This document shows, one piece after another, positions 8,853-17,328 of a stretch of DNA of 64,000 nucleotides. The stretch's first letter is position 1, and every line of letters starts with the position of its first letter. The DNA is from Rhodocyclaceae bacterium (lineage in GTDB: Bacteria > Pseudomonadota > Gammaproteobacteria > Burkholderiales > Rhodocyclaceae). The notes under the pieces were generated by a model that saw only the letters and a list, made by a program, of their open reading frames with translations, ran no database searches and was not told the origin of the DNA. The DNA lies in the NCBI GenBank assembly GCA_018261935.1, contig JAGTRP010000001.1, forward strand, positions 248,001 to 312,000, in the 5' to 3' direction. The translations under genes and the position numbers were made by a program.

Positions 8853-10466
8853 TCATTGCGCGGACTCGCTCGCACAACGGGATTTGACGGCAACGATGCC
8901 GAAGCCGGTCGTATGGTTGCCCAGCACCCCCGCCGCACCCGACAAACGAGCATCCAGCACGAATCCCAGCCGCTGGACTAGGCCGGTGAGCGCGCGCCAG
9001 CGGGCCATACGGTAGCCGCGGCCAGCGAGCCAGTTCTGAAATATCTTCACTAGGCCTGCGGCGACGCCGAAGAAACGCCCCTGCCGCTCGACAATCACCG
9101 GGCGAAAGCCCAGGGCCTTCAATACCCGGATGTAATAGGAATCCGTATATCGGCCGTAATCATCGGGATCTCCATGAATATGGAACATGAATGGCGCCGT
9201 CAACATCAGGATCCCTCCTGGGCGCAATACACGATGGGCTTCTCTCAGCACCGCGCCGGGATCGAAGACATGTTCGAGGATTTCGGCCAGTACGACGGCA
9301 TCAGCGCTGGAGGCCGCGAGAGGCGTCGCTGCAACGTCAGCGCAGATATGCGGCCTTGAAGAACGATCAGTGTTGATGTAAGTAACGCTTAGGCCGTAGT
9401 CTTCAAATTTGAAGTGTCCTCGCTTGTTTGCTCGCTTTCCGCCAAAGTCGATGAGGCGGCCGTTACAGGGAAGGCCCCCGGCGTGTTGCGAGAAGAAGGC
9501 ATCGACATAGTAGCGCCGGCGGGAATAATGGATATCGCCATAGAGGCTTGCCTCAAGGTCATGAGGCGCAGGCGGTGCCCCGAGGTCGAGTCCGAGGTGC
9601 TGCTGAGCGAAGCGAAGCCACGGGGCGCAGGGATCGTCACCGGTCTCCGCCCCAGAACCAGGGATTTCCCGGCTCCGTGACGACTTGATCACCCCACGCC
9701 CAAGATGAAGAAAGATCACGCGCCCATGGTCGTCGAAAGAACGGTCGGCGGCCAAATGGCGCAGCGGCGACTCTGGAAGCAGTTGCTCTGCCAATTTCGG
9801 AGAACAAAGCGTATTTGGCGTAGCGAAAATGTTGTAGCCAGCTCGGCGCAGCCCAACGATTGCACGATCACCCACGTCGTAGGCAGGCAATTCCGGAAAG
9901 AAGTCCAGCCCAAGCTGGCGAAACAACTGGAAGTCTATGACGTAGCCCAGTACATGCAGTATTCCCTCAGGGACTCTCGTGGTATCGAGACGAACTCCCG
10001 CCGCCCTGGTCTTTTCATCCAGCTTGGAAAGCAGATAGGACAACCAGGTCGGCTCCACGGCCGCGGTGTCCTGATGCAAGGTCATCAGATAATGTGTCGC
10101 GGGATCGATAAGTGCTGCGCCAATCTCAAGGGCCACTGCATTGGCATAACTGCCGGCGACGACCGGGGATGTACGGCTGAAGGCGATACGGACGCCACCT
10201 TCGTTGAGCAACCAGGCCACATTCTCCGGCGGGGAATTGTTGTCCACGACCCAGAGTTCATAGGGGCTTGCCGTATTTTTCTTTATCGAACGCAGGCAAA
10301 TCCGAAGCAAATCAGCGGTTCGCCGATCCGGCAGATAGGATACCACCACCAGCCTCGGCACTTCGGGCGGGGAAGGCAGCCAGTCCTTCACCCAGACCTC
10401 GTATGTGTGCCCCCCCACGGTCACCGGCTGTTTGACATAGGCGCGATTGCGCAACAGCTCATGCAT
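8853..10466 (-). CDS. fusion: GT2-like glycosyltransferase plus SAM methyltransferase
   Basis: A 537-residue bifunctional protein. Residues about 38-280 look like a GT2/rhamnosyltransferase-type domain: RLVVVSYLPDRR, ELWVVDNNSPPENV and HYLMTLHQDTA (HQD in place of DXD). Residues about 330-500 form a Methyltransf_11-type domain: RLIDFGGKRANKRGHF, AVVLAEILEHVFDPGAVL and EAHRVLRPGGILMLTAPF. Motif I is degenerate (DFGGKRAN against the usual DxGxGxG), although motifs for the post-I and IV regions are good. The start overlaps the stop of the upstream methyltransferase by 8 nt. It may add a sugar and methylate it or cap the chain; this is inference. Confidence 0.85.
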   Translation of the reverse strand: MHELLRNRAYVKQPVTVGGHTYEVWVKDWLPSPPEVPRLVVVSYLPDRRTADLLRICLRSIKKNTASPYELWVVDNNSPPENVAWLLNEGGVRIAFSRTSPVVAGSYANAVALEIGAALIDPATHYLMTLHQDTAAVEPTWLSYLLSKLDEKTRAAGVRLDTTRVPEGILHVLGYVIDFQLFRQLGLDFFPELPAYDVGDRAIVGLRRAGYNIFATPNTLCSPKLAEQLLPESPLRHLAADRSFDDHGRVIFLHLGRGVIKSSRSREIPGSGAETGDDPCAPWLRFAQQHLGLDLGAPPAPHDLEASLYGDIHYSRRRYYVDAFFSQHAGGLPCNGRLIDFGGKRANKRGHFKFEDYGLSVTYINTDRSSRPHICADVAATPLAASSADAVVLAEILEHVFDPGAVLREAHRVLRPGGILMLTAPFMFHIHGDPDDYGRYTDSYYIRVLKALGFRPVIVERQGRFFGVAAGLVKIFQNWLAGRGYRMARWRALTGLVQRLGFVLDARLSGAAGVLGNHTTGFGIVAVKSRCASESAQ

Positions 10467-11148
10467 GCTTGACCGCCCTCACCAACAAACTGTCGCACCA
10501 GTCCATGCGATAAATTCGCCCCGCGTAGCGGGCGAAAAGCCTTTCGATCAAGCCCCGCGGGTGAACCTTGGAATAGCGGGCCATATTTTTCACTTCCAGG
10601 CCGGCGGCCTTGAACAGCATGTAGAAGCTGTGGTGCCCCCAATAGGTTACATGGGTGATGTTGCTCATGAACCGGTTGGGATGCGCCACGTTTGGCACCG
10701 TCGCGACGATGCTTGCTCCCGGCGCCATGTGGGCGGTGGCATGGGCCATGACTTCGAGAGAGGTGTCTATGGTTAAGTGTTCAAAGACCTGATTGGCTAC
10801 AATTAACGAGAAGCTGAGGTCATCAGGTATTTCCTGGACTTTGGCGAAATCGAATTGTCCTCGCGGGTCGGTATCCAGCGAATAGTAGCGTCCGTCTTTA
10901 AGGGCTCCGTCCAGAACGCGCTCCAGGGCATGGGCCCGGCCCGCCCCGATGTCCAGGACATTGCCTGAGGCATACCACCGCCGGGCTTCCGAATAAGGGC
11001 TATCGACAATGGGCAAATCCAGGATACCCCCGAATTTCTCATAGCTCTCCCGGAGGCACTGGTCGTAGAAGCCATATTCGAAGGCGGGGACTGTCACACC
11101 GCCGGTGGGCTGAGTCAGCGTTTCCGGGGAATTATTTTGAGCCGGCAT
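10459..11148 (-). CDS. class I SAM-dependent methyltransferase
   Basis: A 229-residue Methyltransf_23/11-type enzyme. Motif I is NVLDIGAGRAHALERVL near residue 63. Then come YYSLDTDPRGQFDF (motif II), LIVANQVFEHL (motif IV) and APGASIVATVPN (motif V/VI). The arrangement LDIG..Y..D...FEHL..TVPN is common in methyltransferases of LPS and capsule loci. The ATG at 11146-11148 lies 24 nt after the Wzt gene. Its position directly after wzm/wzt and next to a second methyltransferase domain suits methylation of the exported glycan, perhaps a chain-terminating cap. Substrate unproven. Confidence 0.87.
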   Translation of the reverse strand: MPAQNNSPETLTQPTGGVTVPAFEYGFYDQCLRESYEKFGGILDLPIVDSPYSEARRWYASGNVLDIGAGRAHALERVLDGALKDGRYYSLDTDPRGQFDFAKVQEIPDDLSFSLIVANQVFEHLTIDTSLEVMAHATAHMAPGASIVATVPNVAHPNRFMSNITHVTYWGHHSFYMLFKAAGLEVKNMARYSKVHPRGLIERLFARYAGRIYRMDWCDSLLVRAVKHA

Positions 11149-11172
11149 CGATTTCTCTTGTGCTAGTAATCG

Positions 11173-12420
11173 TCATGGGCAGGAGGGGGAAATGCAAAAC
11201 TTGACCGGCTCGTTGAGCAGGCCGCTGCCGGCATCGGACAGCAGTTGATCACCGGCCGGCAGGACCACCAGCTCCGGTTCGGCGCTCCAGGCGGTGACAT
11301 ATTCATTGCCGCTCTTGATATTCACGCTGACACGATAGGTATCCACCTTGAGGGGCACGTTCAGGGTGAAAATCACGTCCCAACAGCCGGGCATCAGGGT
11401 CAGGCCCTCCGAATGGGTGGTGTTGCTGGTCCCTGAGACGACCCGGATCCCGGTCAGGGTCTGGATGATGAAGCCCATCCGGACATGGGGCACCCGGGTT
11501 CTCGCCACCAGGCGGAAGACGAAACGGCAATTCTCCCTGGAATAACAAGAATGCGGGTCGTCCGCCGTGGAACCCTCGAGGCGCCAGGCCAGGAAACGGA
11601 CTTGGCCTTCAGGCACGTCGTCCGGGGAAGTTTCCACCGGCCCGGTGACAGTCCGCAGATAGCGGGTCACGATGTCGCTCACCGGCCCGCTGGCGACCAG
11701 CGCCCCCCGGTCGAGCATCATGGCGGCATTGCACAGCTGCCGGATGGTGCCCATGTTGTGGCTGACGAAGAGCACGGTGCGCCCTTCCTGCACCGACACG
11801 TCTTCCATCTTGCCCAGACATTTCCGCTGGAAGGCCGCGTCACCGACGGCCAGGACTTCGTCGACTATCAGTATCTCGGGCTCGAGATGGGCGGCGACGG
11901 AGAAGGCCAGGCGCACGTACATCCCGCTCGAATAGCGCTTGACCGGAGTGTCGAGAAATTTCTCGACTTCGGCGAAGGCGACGATTTCGTCAAATTTGCG
12001 TGCTATTTCCTGGCGGCTCATGCCCATGATGGAGCCGTTCAGGAAAATGTTCTCCCGCCCCGTCAGCTCGGGGTGGAAGCCGGTGCCGACTTCCAGCAGG
12101 CTCACTACCCGTCCATTCAATTCGATGCGCCCGGCGCTCGGTTCGGTGATGCGGGACAGGATTTTCAGGAGAGTGGACTTGCCGGCGCCATTCCTGCCGA
12201 CGATGCCGATACGGTCGCCCTGCATGATCTCGAAGGAAATGTCCTTGAGAGCCCAGAACTCCTCCTCGGTGACCGCTCCCCCAGGCTCCTGGCGCCCGCC
12301 CCGCAGGGCACGCCGCAGACCGCTGCCGATGGCGTCACGCAAGGTGGGATAGGCGGGTCGGGCGGCATGCCGCAGCAGGTAGCGCTTCGACAGGTTGCGG
12401 ACCAAAATGGCGTTGCTCAT
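11173..12420 (-). CDS. wzt: ABC transporter ATP-binding protein with C-terminal glycan-binding domain, Wzt-like
   Basis: Powers export of a finished lipid-linked polysaccharide across the inner membrane together with the Wzm-like permease. The 415 residues hold Walker A GRNGAGKST near 75, the YSSGM signature near 164, Walker B LIVDEVLAVGD and the H-loop FVSHNM. This is the set typical of the O-antigen/teichoic acid exporter family. Residues about 265-405 form a beta-rich C-terminal domain (VRFLAWRLEG onward), as in Wzt proteins that recognise modified glycan ends. The ATG at 12418-12420 is 14 nt after the permease stop. A C-terminal domain implies recognition of a specific cap, which suits the methyltransferases next door. 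Confidence 0.93.
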   Translation of the reverse strand: MSNAILVRNLSKRYLLRHAARPAYPTLRDAIGSGLRRALRGGRQEPGGAVTEEEFWALKDISFEIMQGDRIGIVGRNGAGKSTLLKILSRITEPSAGRIELNGRVVSLLEVGTGFHPELTGRENIFLNGSIMGMSRQEIARKFDEIVAFAEVEKFLDTPVKRYSSGMYVRLAFSVAAHLEPEILIVDEVLAVGDAAFQRKCLGKMEDVSVQEGRTVLFVSHNMGTIRQLCNAAMMLDRGALVASGPVSDIVTRYLRTVTGPVETSPDDVPEGQVRFLAWRLEGSTADDPHSCYSRENCRFVFRLVARTRVPHVRMGFIIQTLTGIRVVSGTSNTTHSEGLTLMPGCWDVIFTLNVPLKVDTYRVSVNIKSGNEYVTAWSAEPELVVLPAGDQLLSDAGSGLLNEPVKFCISPSCP

Positions 12421-12434
12421 GGCGTGGCGGGAAC

Positions 12435-13253
12435 TCAGATATTGTCGGCGAAGGAACGCTCGACGCGGCGAAAATAGGCCAGGCCGCCAACCAGCAGTAG
12501 TAGGGACAGGAGGGCGGAAAGCAGCACGCCCTCAAGATAAAACTGCCCCCCCCCGCCAAGAAGCGACCACCGGAAGCCATCGATGGCGCCAGCTATCGGA
12601 TTGAGATAGAAAACCAGGCGCCATCCATCAGGCACCAGCGAACTGGAAAACCCTACCGGAGAGAAGTACAGCCCGAACTGCAACACGAATGGAAGCACAT
12701 AGCGGACATCCCGATAGCGCACATTCAGAGCTGCCGCCACCAGACCTGCGCCGAGCGCCGCAGCCAGGGCCATCAGCATGAACACCGGCAGAGACAGGAT
12801 CGACACTGATGGCCAATGGCCGTACCAGGCCATCAGGCCGACGAGGATCAGGCAGGCCACGGCGAAGTCGGCAAGGCAAACCGCCAGAGTGCTCAACGGG
12901 AGGATAAGCCTGGGAAAATAAATCTTGGATACCATCCCCGCGTTGGCAACGACACTATTGCCCGAATCGGCAAAGGCGGAGGCAAAGAGCTGCCAAGGCA
13001 GCATGGCTGAAAATACCAGCAAGGGATAGGGAACGCCGTCCGAAGGCAGCTTGGCAATTTGTCCGAAAATCACGGTGAAGGCTACCATGGCGACCAGCGG
13101 TCTCAACAGCGCCCAGGCGAGACCTATGGCGGTTTGCTTGTAGCGCACAAGGAGATCGCGCCACGCGAGAAAAAGCATGAGCTCGCGGAATCGCCAGAGG
13201 TCCTGCCAGTAGCGGCGGTCGCCTCCACCTGCTTCTATCACGACTCTTTGCAT
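12435..13253 (-). CDS. wzm: ABC-2 type polysaccharide export permease, Wzm-like
   Basis: A 272-residue inner-membrane permease of the Wzm/KpsM/TagG group, partner of the adjacent Wzt. It begins with the amphipathic stretch ELMLFLAWRDLLVRYKQT that precedes the first membrane segment, typical of the family. Six hydrophobic segments follow, with PRLILPLSTL and LNVRYRDVRYVLPF between them and YLNPIAGAIDGFRW near 225. The ATG at 13251-13253 starts the gene after a 142-nt gap from the acyltransferase. Reading is clear, and the pair with Wzt marks an ABC-dependent glycan pathway. Confidence 0.94.
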   Translation of the reverse strand: MQRVVIEAGGGDRRYWQDLWRFRELMLFLAWRDLLVRYKQTAIGLAWALLRPLVAMVAFTVIFGQIAKLPSDGVPYPLLVFSAMLPWQLFASAFADSGNSVVANAGMVSKIYFPRLILPLSTLAVCLADFAVACLILVGLMAWYGHWPSVSILSLPVFMLMALAAALGAGLVAAALNVRYRDVRYVLPFVLQFGLYFSPVGFSSSLVPDGWRLVFYLNPIAGAIDGFRWSLLGGGGQFYLEGVLLSALLSLLLLVGGLAYFRRVERSFADNI

Positions 13254-13395
13254 GAAAACGTCTTTCGTCCAAGGGGCATAAATGCCACACGCAAACAGGT
13301 TTCCGGGTGAATCAGCCTCGATGGCCTACTGCTGGCCAATCGCCATGTCGCAAGGGCTGTCGATGACAAGTAAGAGCTCCCCCTAAGGGAAGTAC

Positions 13396-15366
13396 CTATT
13401 GAAGTAATATTCTGTCTATGAATTTGGCATGTTGGTGGACAAAAGAAGGCCTCAAGTGCGAGCTATCTTTGTAAATTGGTTCCCCATCAGGCATTACAGC
13501 CTTGCACTTCTCCGAATCACACAGAAAATCCATAGGATCAATAACTTCAGCACCAGTTCGAGCACCGATTTCTCGCAGTCGTTTCATTACACTATCCATT
13601 CTCCTTACAACCAGCTTCCTATCAACGCCATCCGTGTTAATTTCGAATTTATCAAAAAATCGCCTTGAGAAAAGAAACCTTGGGTCAAGACCCGAAGCGT
13701 TCGGAATTTGAAGTATCAGGTATACTTTTTTATGCTGGTCCTTAAACATTGTGAGCATGTCGAACAGTCTCTTGAATGCTTCCTCTGATCCTGGTGAGTT
13801 CGGTCGCAGTGTGCCGCTCCCGTCGATGAAATAGGTCGATGTCTCGGAAAAATATCCGCTCCAGAAGGCGGCGACCGCCACTACCTCTATTGAAGGGTCA
13901 TCCGCGTAGCGCTGAAGCGAATCAAACAGTCCGTCACAGTTTGGATGAGTGACTTCTCGCACTCCCGGGATGGGCACGCATCCGCCGCTGGTAAGGAATA
14001 TTGCCGACCTGGATGAGGCATTATTCTCCCGTACCAAGGCGTCAATGCGAGGCCAATACTGCTCCATATTGCTATCACCTAGAAGCAGAGCCTTGTAGGG
14101 AGATGACCCGACAGATAGCAAATCCCCTGACTTTAAGACCCCCGGATACGTCCATTGACCGATCGCTTCGAGAATCTTTTTTATTTGCGGAGAATTGTTT
14201 CTCGGTGTGACAAAGCCATTGAATACAGCAGAGCCAGCCGCGCCAACCAACAATATGGCGGTACACAACAGAACTGGCACCGTCTTTGTCTTGCCAAAGC
14301 GCAAATTACCTTCGATGAAACGATAGGTTAGCCAGGAGAACGTCAGAGACAGTGCTACAACGGTGATGTCACGTAATGTCTCATTGCCACTCGGCGAAAA
14401 TAGTCGGAAGACAAAAAGTATTGGCCAGTGCCAAAGGTAGAGCGGAAAGCTGATCTTTCCAATAAATACAGCGACCGGATGGCTAAGCAGGCGACGATTT
14501 ATCCATGCTTGGGGCCCCGCTGCGATAAGCAACATAGCGCCGATCGTAGGCGGCAATGCCCACAACCCCGGAAATACTTTGCTTCCGTCAAGGACCCAGA
14601 AAGAAACCAATAGCAAAGCAACGCCGCTACATGAAACGAAGTTCGAAAAGCGGCTTATGGTTTGTGGCCTTGGTATGCGATACCGCCCAATTGGTAGATT
14701 GGATATGAACTCATAAATGCTGGTGCGATGCAAATTCAAATAGGCTAATAAACTCCCAACCAAAAGCTCCCACGCGCGCGTTGTTGGCAAGAAGAAAGTA
14801 TCTACCGGGCTTATGGGTGCCTCCGCAACATTGAGAATCAGCGACGAAGCCAGGAAAACCATAAGCACTACAATTTGGCCCCATCTAAGCTTGAAGGCTA
14901 GAGCAAGTAATATGGGCCATACGATATAGTACTGCTCCTCAATCGCGAGAGACCACAAGTGCAGTAAAGGCTTAAACTCTGCCGTTGTGTCAAAATACCC
15001 GGCTTCAAGGCACAGCACAAAATTGGAGACGAAAAAAGCGCCTCCAAGAACATGTTTCCCGAGCGCTTTGAACTCGTTTTCGAGCAGTATTAGCCAACCG
15101 ATCACCAAGCTGGCAACAAGAACAGTGATAAGTGCTGGAAGAATTCTGCGCACTCTTCGTGCATAGAACTGCGTCAAGCCAAATGTTCCGTTGATTAGGG
15201 CTGTAAGCAGGATGGTAGAAATCAGGAAACCTGATATGACAAAGAAGACGTCTACGCCAGAGAATCCTCCAGGCATAAACCCAGGCCTAACATGGAAAAT
15301 AACGACAGAAGATATAGCGATTGCGCGCAACCCATCGATATCCGGCCTATAACAGGGATGCGGCAT
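13396..15366 (-). CDS. acyltransferase 3 / SGNH fusion (OafA type)
   Basis: An O-acetyltransferase likely to decorate the surface glycan. Of 656 residues, about 1-380 form the ten-helix acyltransferase-3 membrane domain: YRPDIDGLRAIA, VDVFFVISGFLI, HLWSLAIEEQYY with the conserved His, and FPLYLWHWP. A link helix precedes a periplasmic SGNH-like domain with ALLLGDSNMEQYWP near 440 and a late KDSSHLRP (Asp/His pair), so catalytic residues appear intact. The ATG at 15364-15366 was chosen because RPDIDGLRA always sits at the N-terminus of the family. Base composition is clearly lower in GC than all neighbours, which suggests acquisition by transfer. Confidence 0.93.
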   Translation of the reverse strand: MPHPCYRPDIDGLRAIAISSVVIFHVRPGFMPGGFSGVDVFFVISGFLISTILLTALINGTFGLTQFYARRVRRILPALITVLVASLVIGWLILLENEFKALGKHVLGGAFFVSNFVLCLEAGYFDTTAEFKPLLHLWSLAIEEQYYIVWPILLALAFKLRWGQIVVLMVFLASSLILNVAEAPISPVDTFFLPTTRAWELLVGSLLAYLNLHRTSIYEFISNLPIGRYRIPRPQTISRFSNFVSCSGVALLLVSFWVLDGSKVFPGLWALPPTIGAMLLIAAGPQAWINRRLLSHPVAVFIGKISFPLYLWHWPILFVFRLFSPSGNETLRDITVVALSLTFSWLTYRFIEGNLRFGKTKTVPVLLCTAILLVGAAGSAVFNGFVTPRNNSPQIKKILEAIGQWTYPGVLKSGDLLSVGSSPYKALLLGDSNMEQYWPRIDALVRENNASSRSAIFLTSGGCVPIPGVREVTHPNCDGLFDSLQRYADDPSIEVVAVAAFWSGYFSETSTYFIDGSGTLRPNSPGSEEAFKRLFDMLTMFKDQHKKVYLILQIPNASGLDPRFLFSRRFFDKFEINTDGVDRKLVVRRMDSVMKRLREIGARTGAEVIDPMDFLCDSEKCKAVMPDGEPIYKDSSHLRPSFVHQHAKFIDRILLQ

Positions 15367-15750
15367 TTGAGATTCCGGAAAATACAGACCATGCGGACGC
15401 TGATGTTGGGAATCGAGTCGGAGAGATGCTCGACATGTCGCCGCACCGGACGAGACGCCAGCCCGGACACCAACGCGGCGGCAGAGCCAAAGCCGAGCGT
15501 ATACGTGGTCATCTCGGGCGACATCAGAAGGGCCGACCAGACTAGAGGAATCGCGGTGAGAACCGCACCGATGGCGGTCAGTAATGGCCGCGCCGAGACT
15601 ACACCAACCCATGCAAGTGCAATCCATCCGGATGGCAAAGCGCCAATTGACAGGCTGCGAGGTAATGTCGCACGGCCTCATCAAAAACCACTTGTTGGTG
15701 GAATGCCAATCCTTCCTGTAATAGCTTGTCGATTTTCTTCACGGCCTTCT
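15367..15750 (-). other. 384-bp stretch without an intact gene, probable recombination scar
   Basis: Between the acyltransferase and the O-antigen ligase-like gene no full gene can be supported. The upstream part holds a truncated TPR start (listed separately). The rest contains a hydrophobic minus-strand reading stretch (about 15390-15600, with LLTAIGAVLTAIPLVW and GFGSAAALVSGLA) that lacks a start with a ribosome site and matches nothing I recognise. GC is high up to about 15400 and falls sharply inside the acyltransferase, so the composition boundary lies here. This looks like debris at an insertion edge; that is inference. Confidence 0.5.
15599..15742 (-). pseudogene. truncated N-terminus of a TPR protein
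   Basis: A 47-residue frame from GTG at 15740-15742 to a stop at 15599. It reads KIDKLLQEGLAFHQQ, FDEAVRHYLAACQLA and HPDGLHLHGLV. This is the start of a tetratricopeptide protein of the type in which a repeat with E.A...Y...L ends in HPDALHLLG. Intact relatives carry many more repeats, often fused to a glycosyltransferase. Here a stop follows directly, so the gene is a fragment. AGAAGG lies only 2 nt before the GTG. It sits right behind the ligase-like gene, in the same direction. Confidence 0.5.
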
Positions 15751-17328
15751 CTAGATCCTGCCGCAGAGTGGAAGCAACCAGCCTTGTTGCCAAAACCGTG
15801 GCGCTAGATGCGAGGTCGGGCGATCATTGCCAATATAGGAACGGTTCACCTCCGGCACCGCCACCAGCTCTTGCAGGAACACTACGGAAATGAGCACCGC
15901 AAGCCCGCTGGCAAAGACGCACAAGGCATACCCGACACGGGGCTTGCCGACAATTTCGGAAACGGGCTGAGATACCTTATACGCGGACCATCCCAAGAAC
16001 AGTGCAAGCATCGTCTGCGTCACCGGCGCATTGATGACACCATTTGCCATCCCATGAGCCAATAAGACCAGCAAACTGCCGGCCATGGCCATCTCGAATT
16101 GTGCAACTGAATTCAGGTCTCGGAGCCGGCAACGCAATCGGTTCAATAAATAGACAAGCATTCCGGCTGCCAGCAGAGCCTGGGCAACGCCCCATTCTAC
16201 CGCCAGTTGGATTAATGCATTGTGAGGATGCGCCATGTCGCCATTAAAACGGTTATACGGATCGTTGAAATCCGCCTTGAGGTAACAGCCGTAGTGACGA
16301 CCTCCCACACCGAAAAGCGGTCTCTCCTTGATCAAGCGCCAGGCTTTGAGCAATAGCTCATCGCGCCCCGATGAATCAAGGCGTTGAGGGGCCAACAAGG
16401 TATTCGTCAACGGTGCCGCGTGGGCAATTACTTGTTCTTCCTGTGTGCTGCCAGGGGACTGGGACCATGGCACATAGATCAGGAACAACCCCACATAGAT
16501 GCCGAATCCGATCACCCAGCAGGCAGCAATACGCAGGAAAAAAACCCCATAGCGCTTGCCCAGAACTGCAAACAAGACGGCATGAGCCACCAACTGCCCC
16601 AGCAACACACTGCGCGATCCGACATAAAAAGCGAGAGAAAACATCAGGCCGATGAGCACAAGGGCCGCCCAGCGCCATCGGGATTCCGGAAGCAATAGGC
16701 CCCACGCGGCGGGGGCAAGGAAAAGCAAGACCGCCTGAAAGTCGGAGAAATAACGTGAGTTGCTGAAGCCTACGACATTGGGCTCGGTAAACCGGAAATC
16801 GTACGAAAAGAGGTAGTCAGTGTTACTGACGAAGAACCAGAAAAGATAAAGCAAGGTCGCAATAAGCGCCGACTTGAGGACGCTGTCTCGAAACGCCTCA
16901 TAGTCCAGATAAAACAAATGGGCAACCAGGAGAATCATCACGACTAGGCCATTCATCCATCCCCAATCGAGCAAGGCAGCGACCGGGCGTTCAGCAATAG
17001 CTACCGACCACAGCCCGGAAACACCAAGCACGCACCACAACAAGAGCGTTCGACTTGCCGTGGGAAACGCTTTCGGTTTTCGGAAACAGAGCACCGCGAA
17101 GACCAGCAAACCCGACAGCAGGGCAAGGCATTGAAAAATGCGCTGCCAGTCGAGGAGATACAAACCATTCAGGAAAAATCCCCACCCAGGAAGCAGCGCC
17201 ACGTACGGGAGGAAAAAAGATGCGCCGAGCACCGCGGCGTAGCCCAGGCCAGCAAGGAACCTGTCCGGCATTGAAGCGGGTTTCAGCGCTGCCGGCTTAG
17301 AGCCGTCAGATTGCAACGGCAGAAACAT
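15751..17328 (-). CDS. O-antigen ligase / polymerase family membrane protein
   Basis: A 525-residue polytopic protein with about twelve hydrophobic segments. It has a large periplasmic loop near 290-375 (SQSPGSTQEEQ, RLDSSGRDELLLKAWRLI, GVGGRHYG) and the family signature AHPHNALIQLAVEWG near 370. Members either join glycan to lipid A or protein (WaaL, PglL/TfpO) or polymerise repeat units (Wzy). Sequence alone does not separate these, though PglL-like transfer to a pilin is conceivable given the pilin genes nearby. The start at 17328 overlaps the upstream ATPase gene by 23 nt. An ATG 19 codons later is possible but lacks a ribosome site. Confidence 0.85.
   Translation of the reverse strand: MFLPLQSDGSKPAALKPASMPDRFLAGLGYAAVLGASFFLPYVALLPGWGFFLNGLYLLDWQRIFQCLALLSGLLVFAVLCFRKPKAFPTASRTLLLWCVLGVSGLWSVAIAERPVAALLDWGWMNGLVVMILLVAHLFYLDYEAFRDSVLKSALIATLLYLFWFFVSNTDYLFSYDFRFTEPNVVGFSNSRYFSDFQAVLLFLAPAAWGLLLPESRWRWAALVLIGLMFSLAFYVGSRSVLLGQLVAHAVLFAVLGKRYGVFFLRIAACWVIGFGIYVGLFLIYVPWSQSPGSTQEEQVIAHAAPLTNTLLAPQRLDSSGRDELLLKAWRLIKERPLFGVGGRHYGCYLKADFNDPYNRFNGDMAHPHNALIQLAVEWGVAQALLAAGMLVYLLNRLRCRLRDLNSVAQFEMAMAGSLLVLLAHGMANGVINAPVTQTMLALFLGWSAYKVSQPVSEIVGKPRVGYALCVFASGLAVLISVVFLQELVAVPEVNRSYIGNDRPTSHLAPRFWQQGWLLPLCGRI

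Noticed and set aside
15390-15638. Hydrophobic 128-codon minus-strand frame as a gene
   Set aside because: No ribosome site, overlaps the acyltransferase start, no recognisable family; treated as debris.
15367-15684. N-terminal extension of the acyltransferase
   Set aside because: Acyltransferase-3 proteins begin with RPDIDGLRA; the extension has Cys/Arg-rich nonsense sequence and a different composition.
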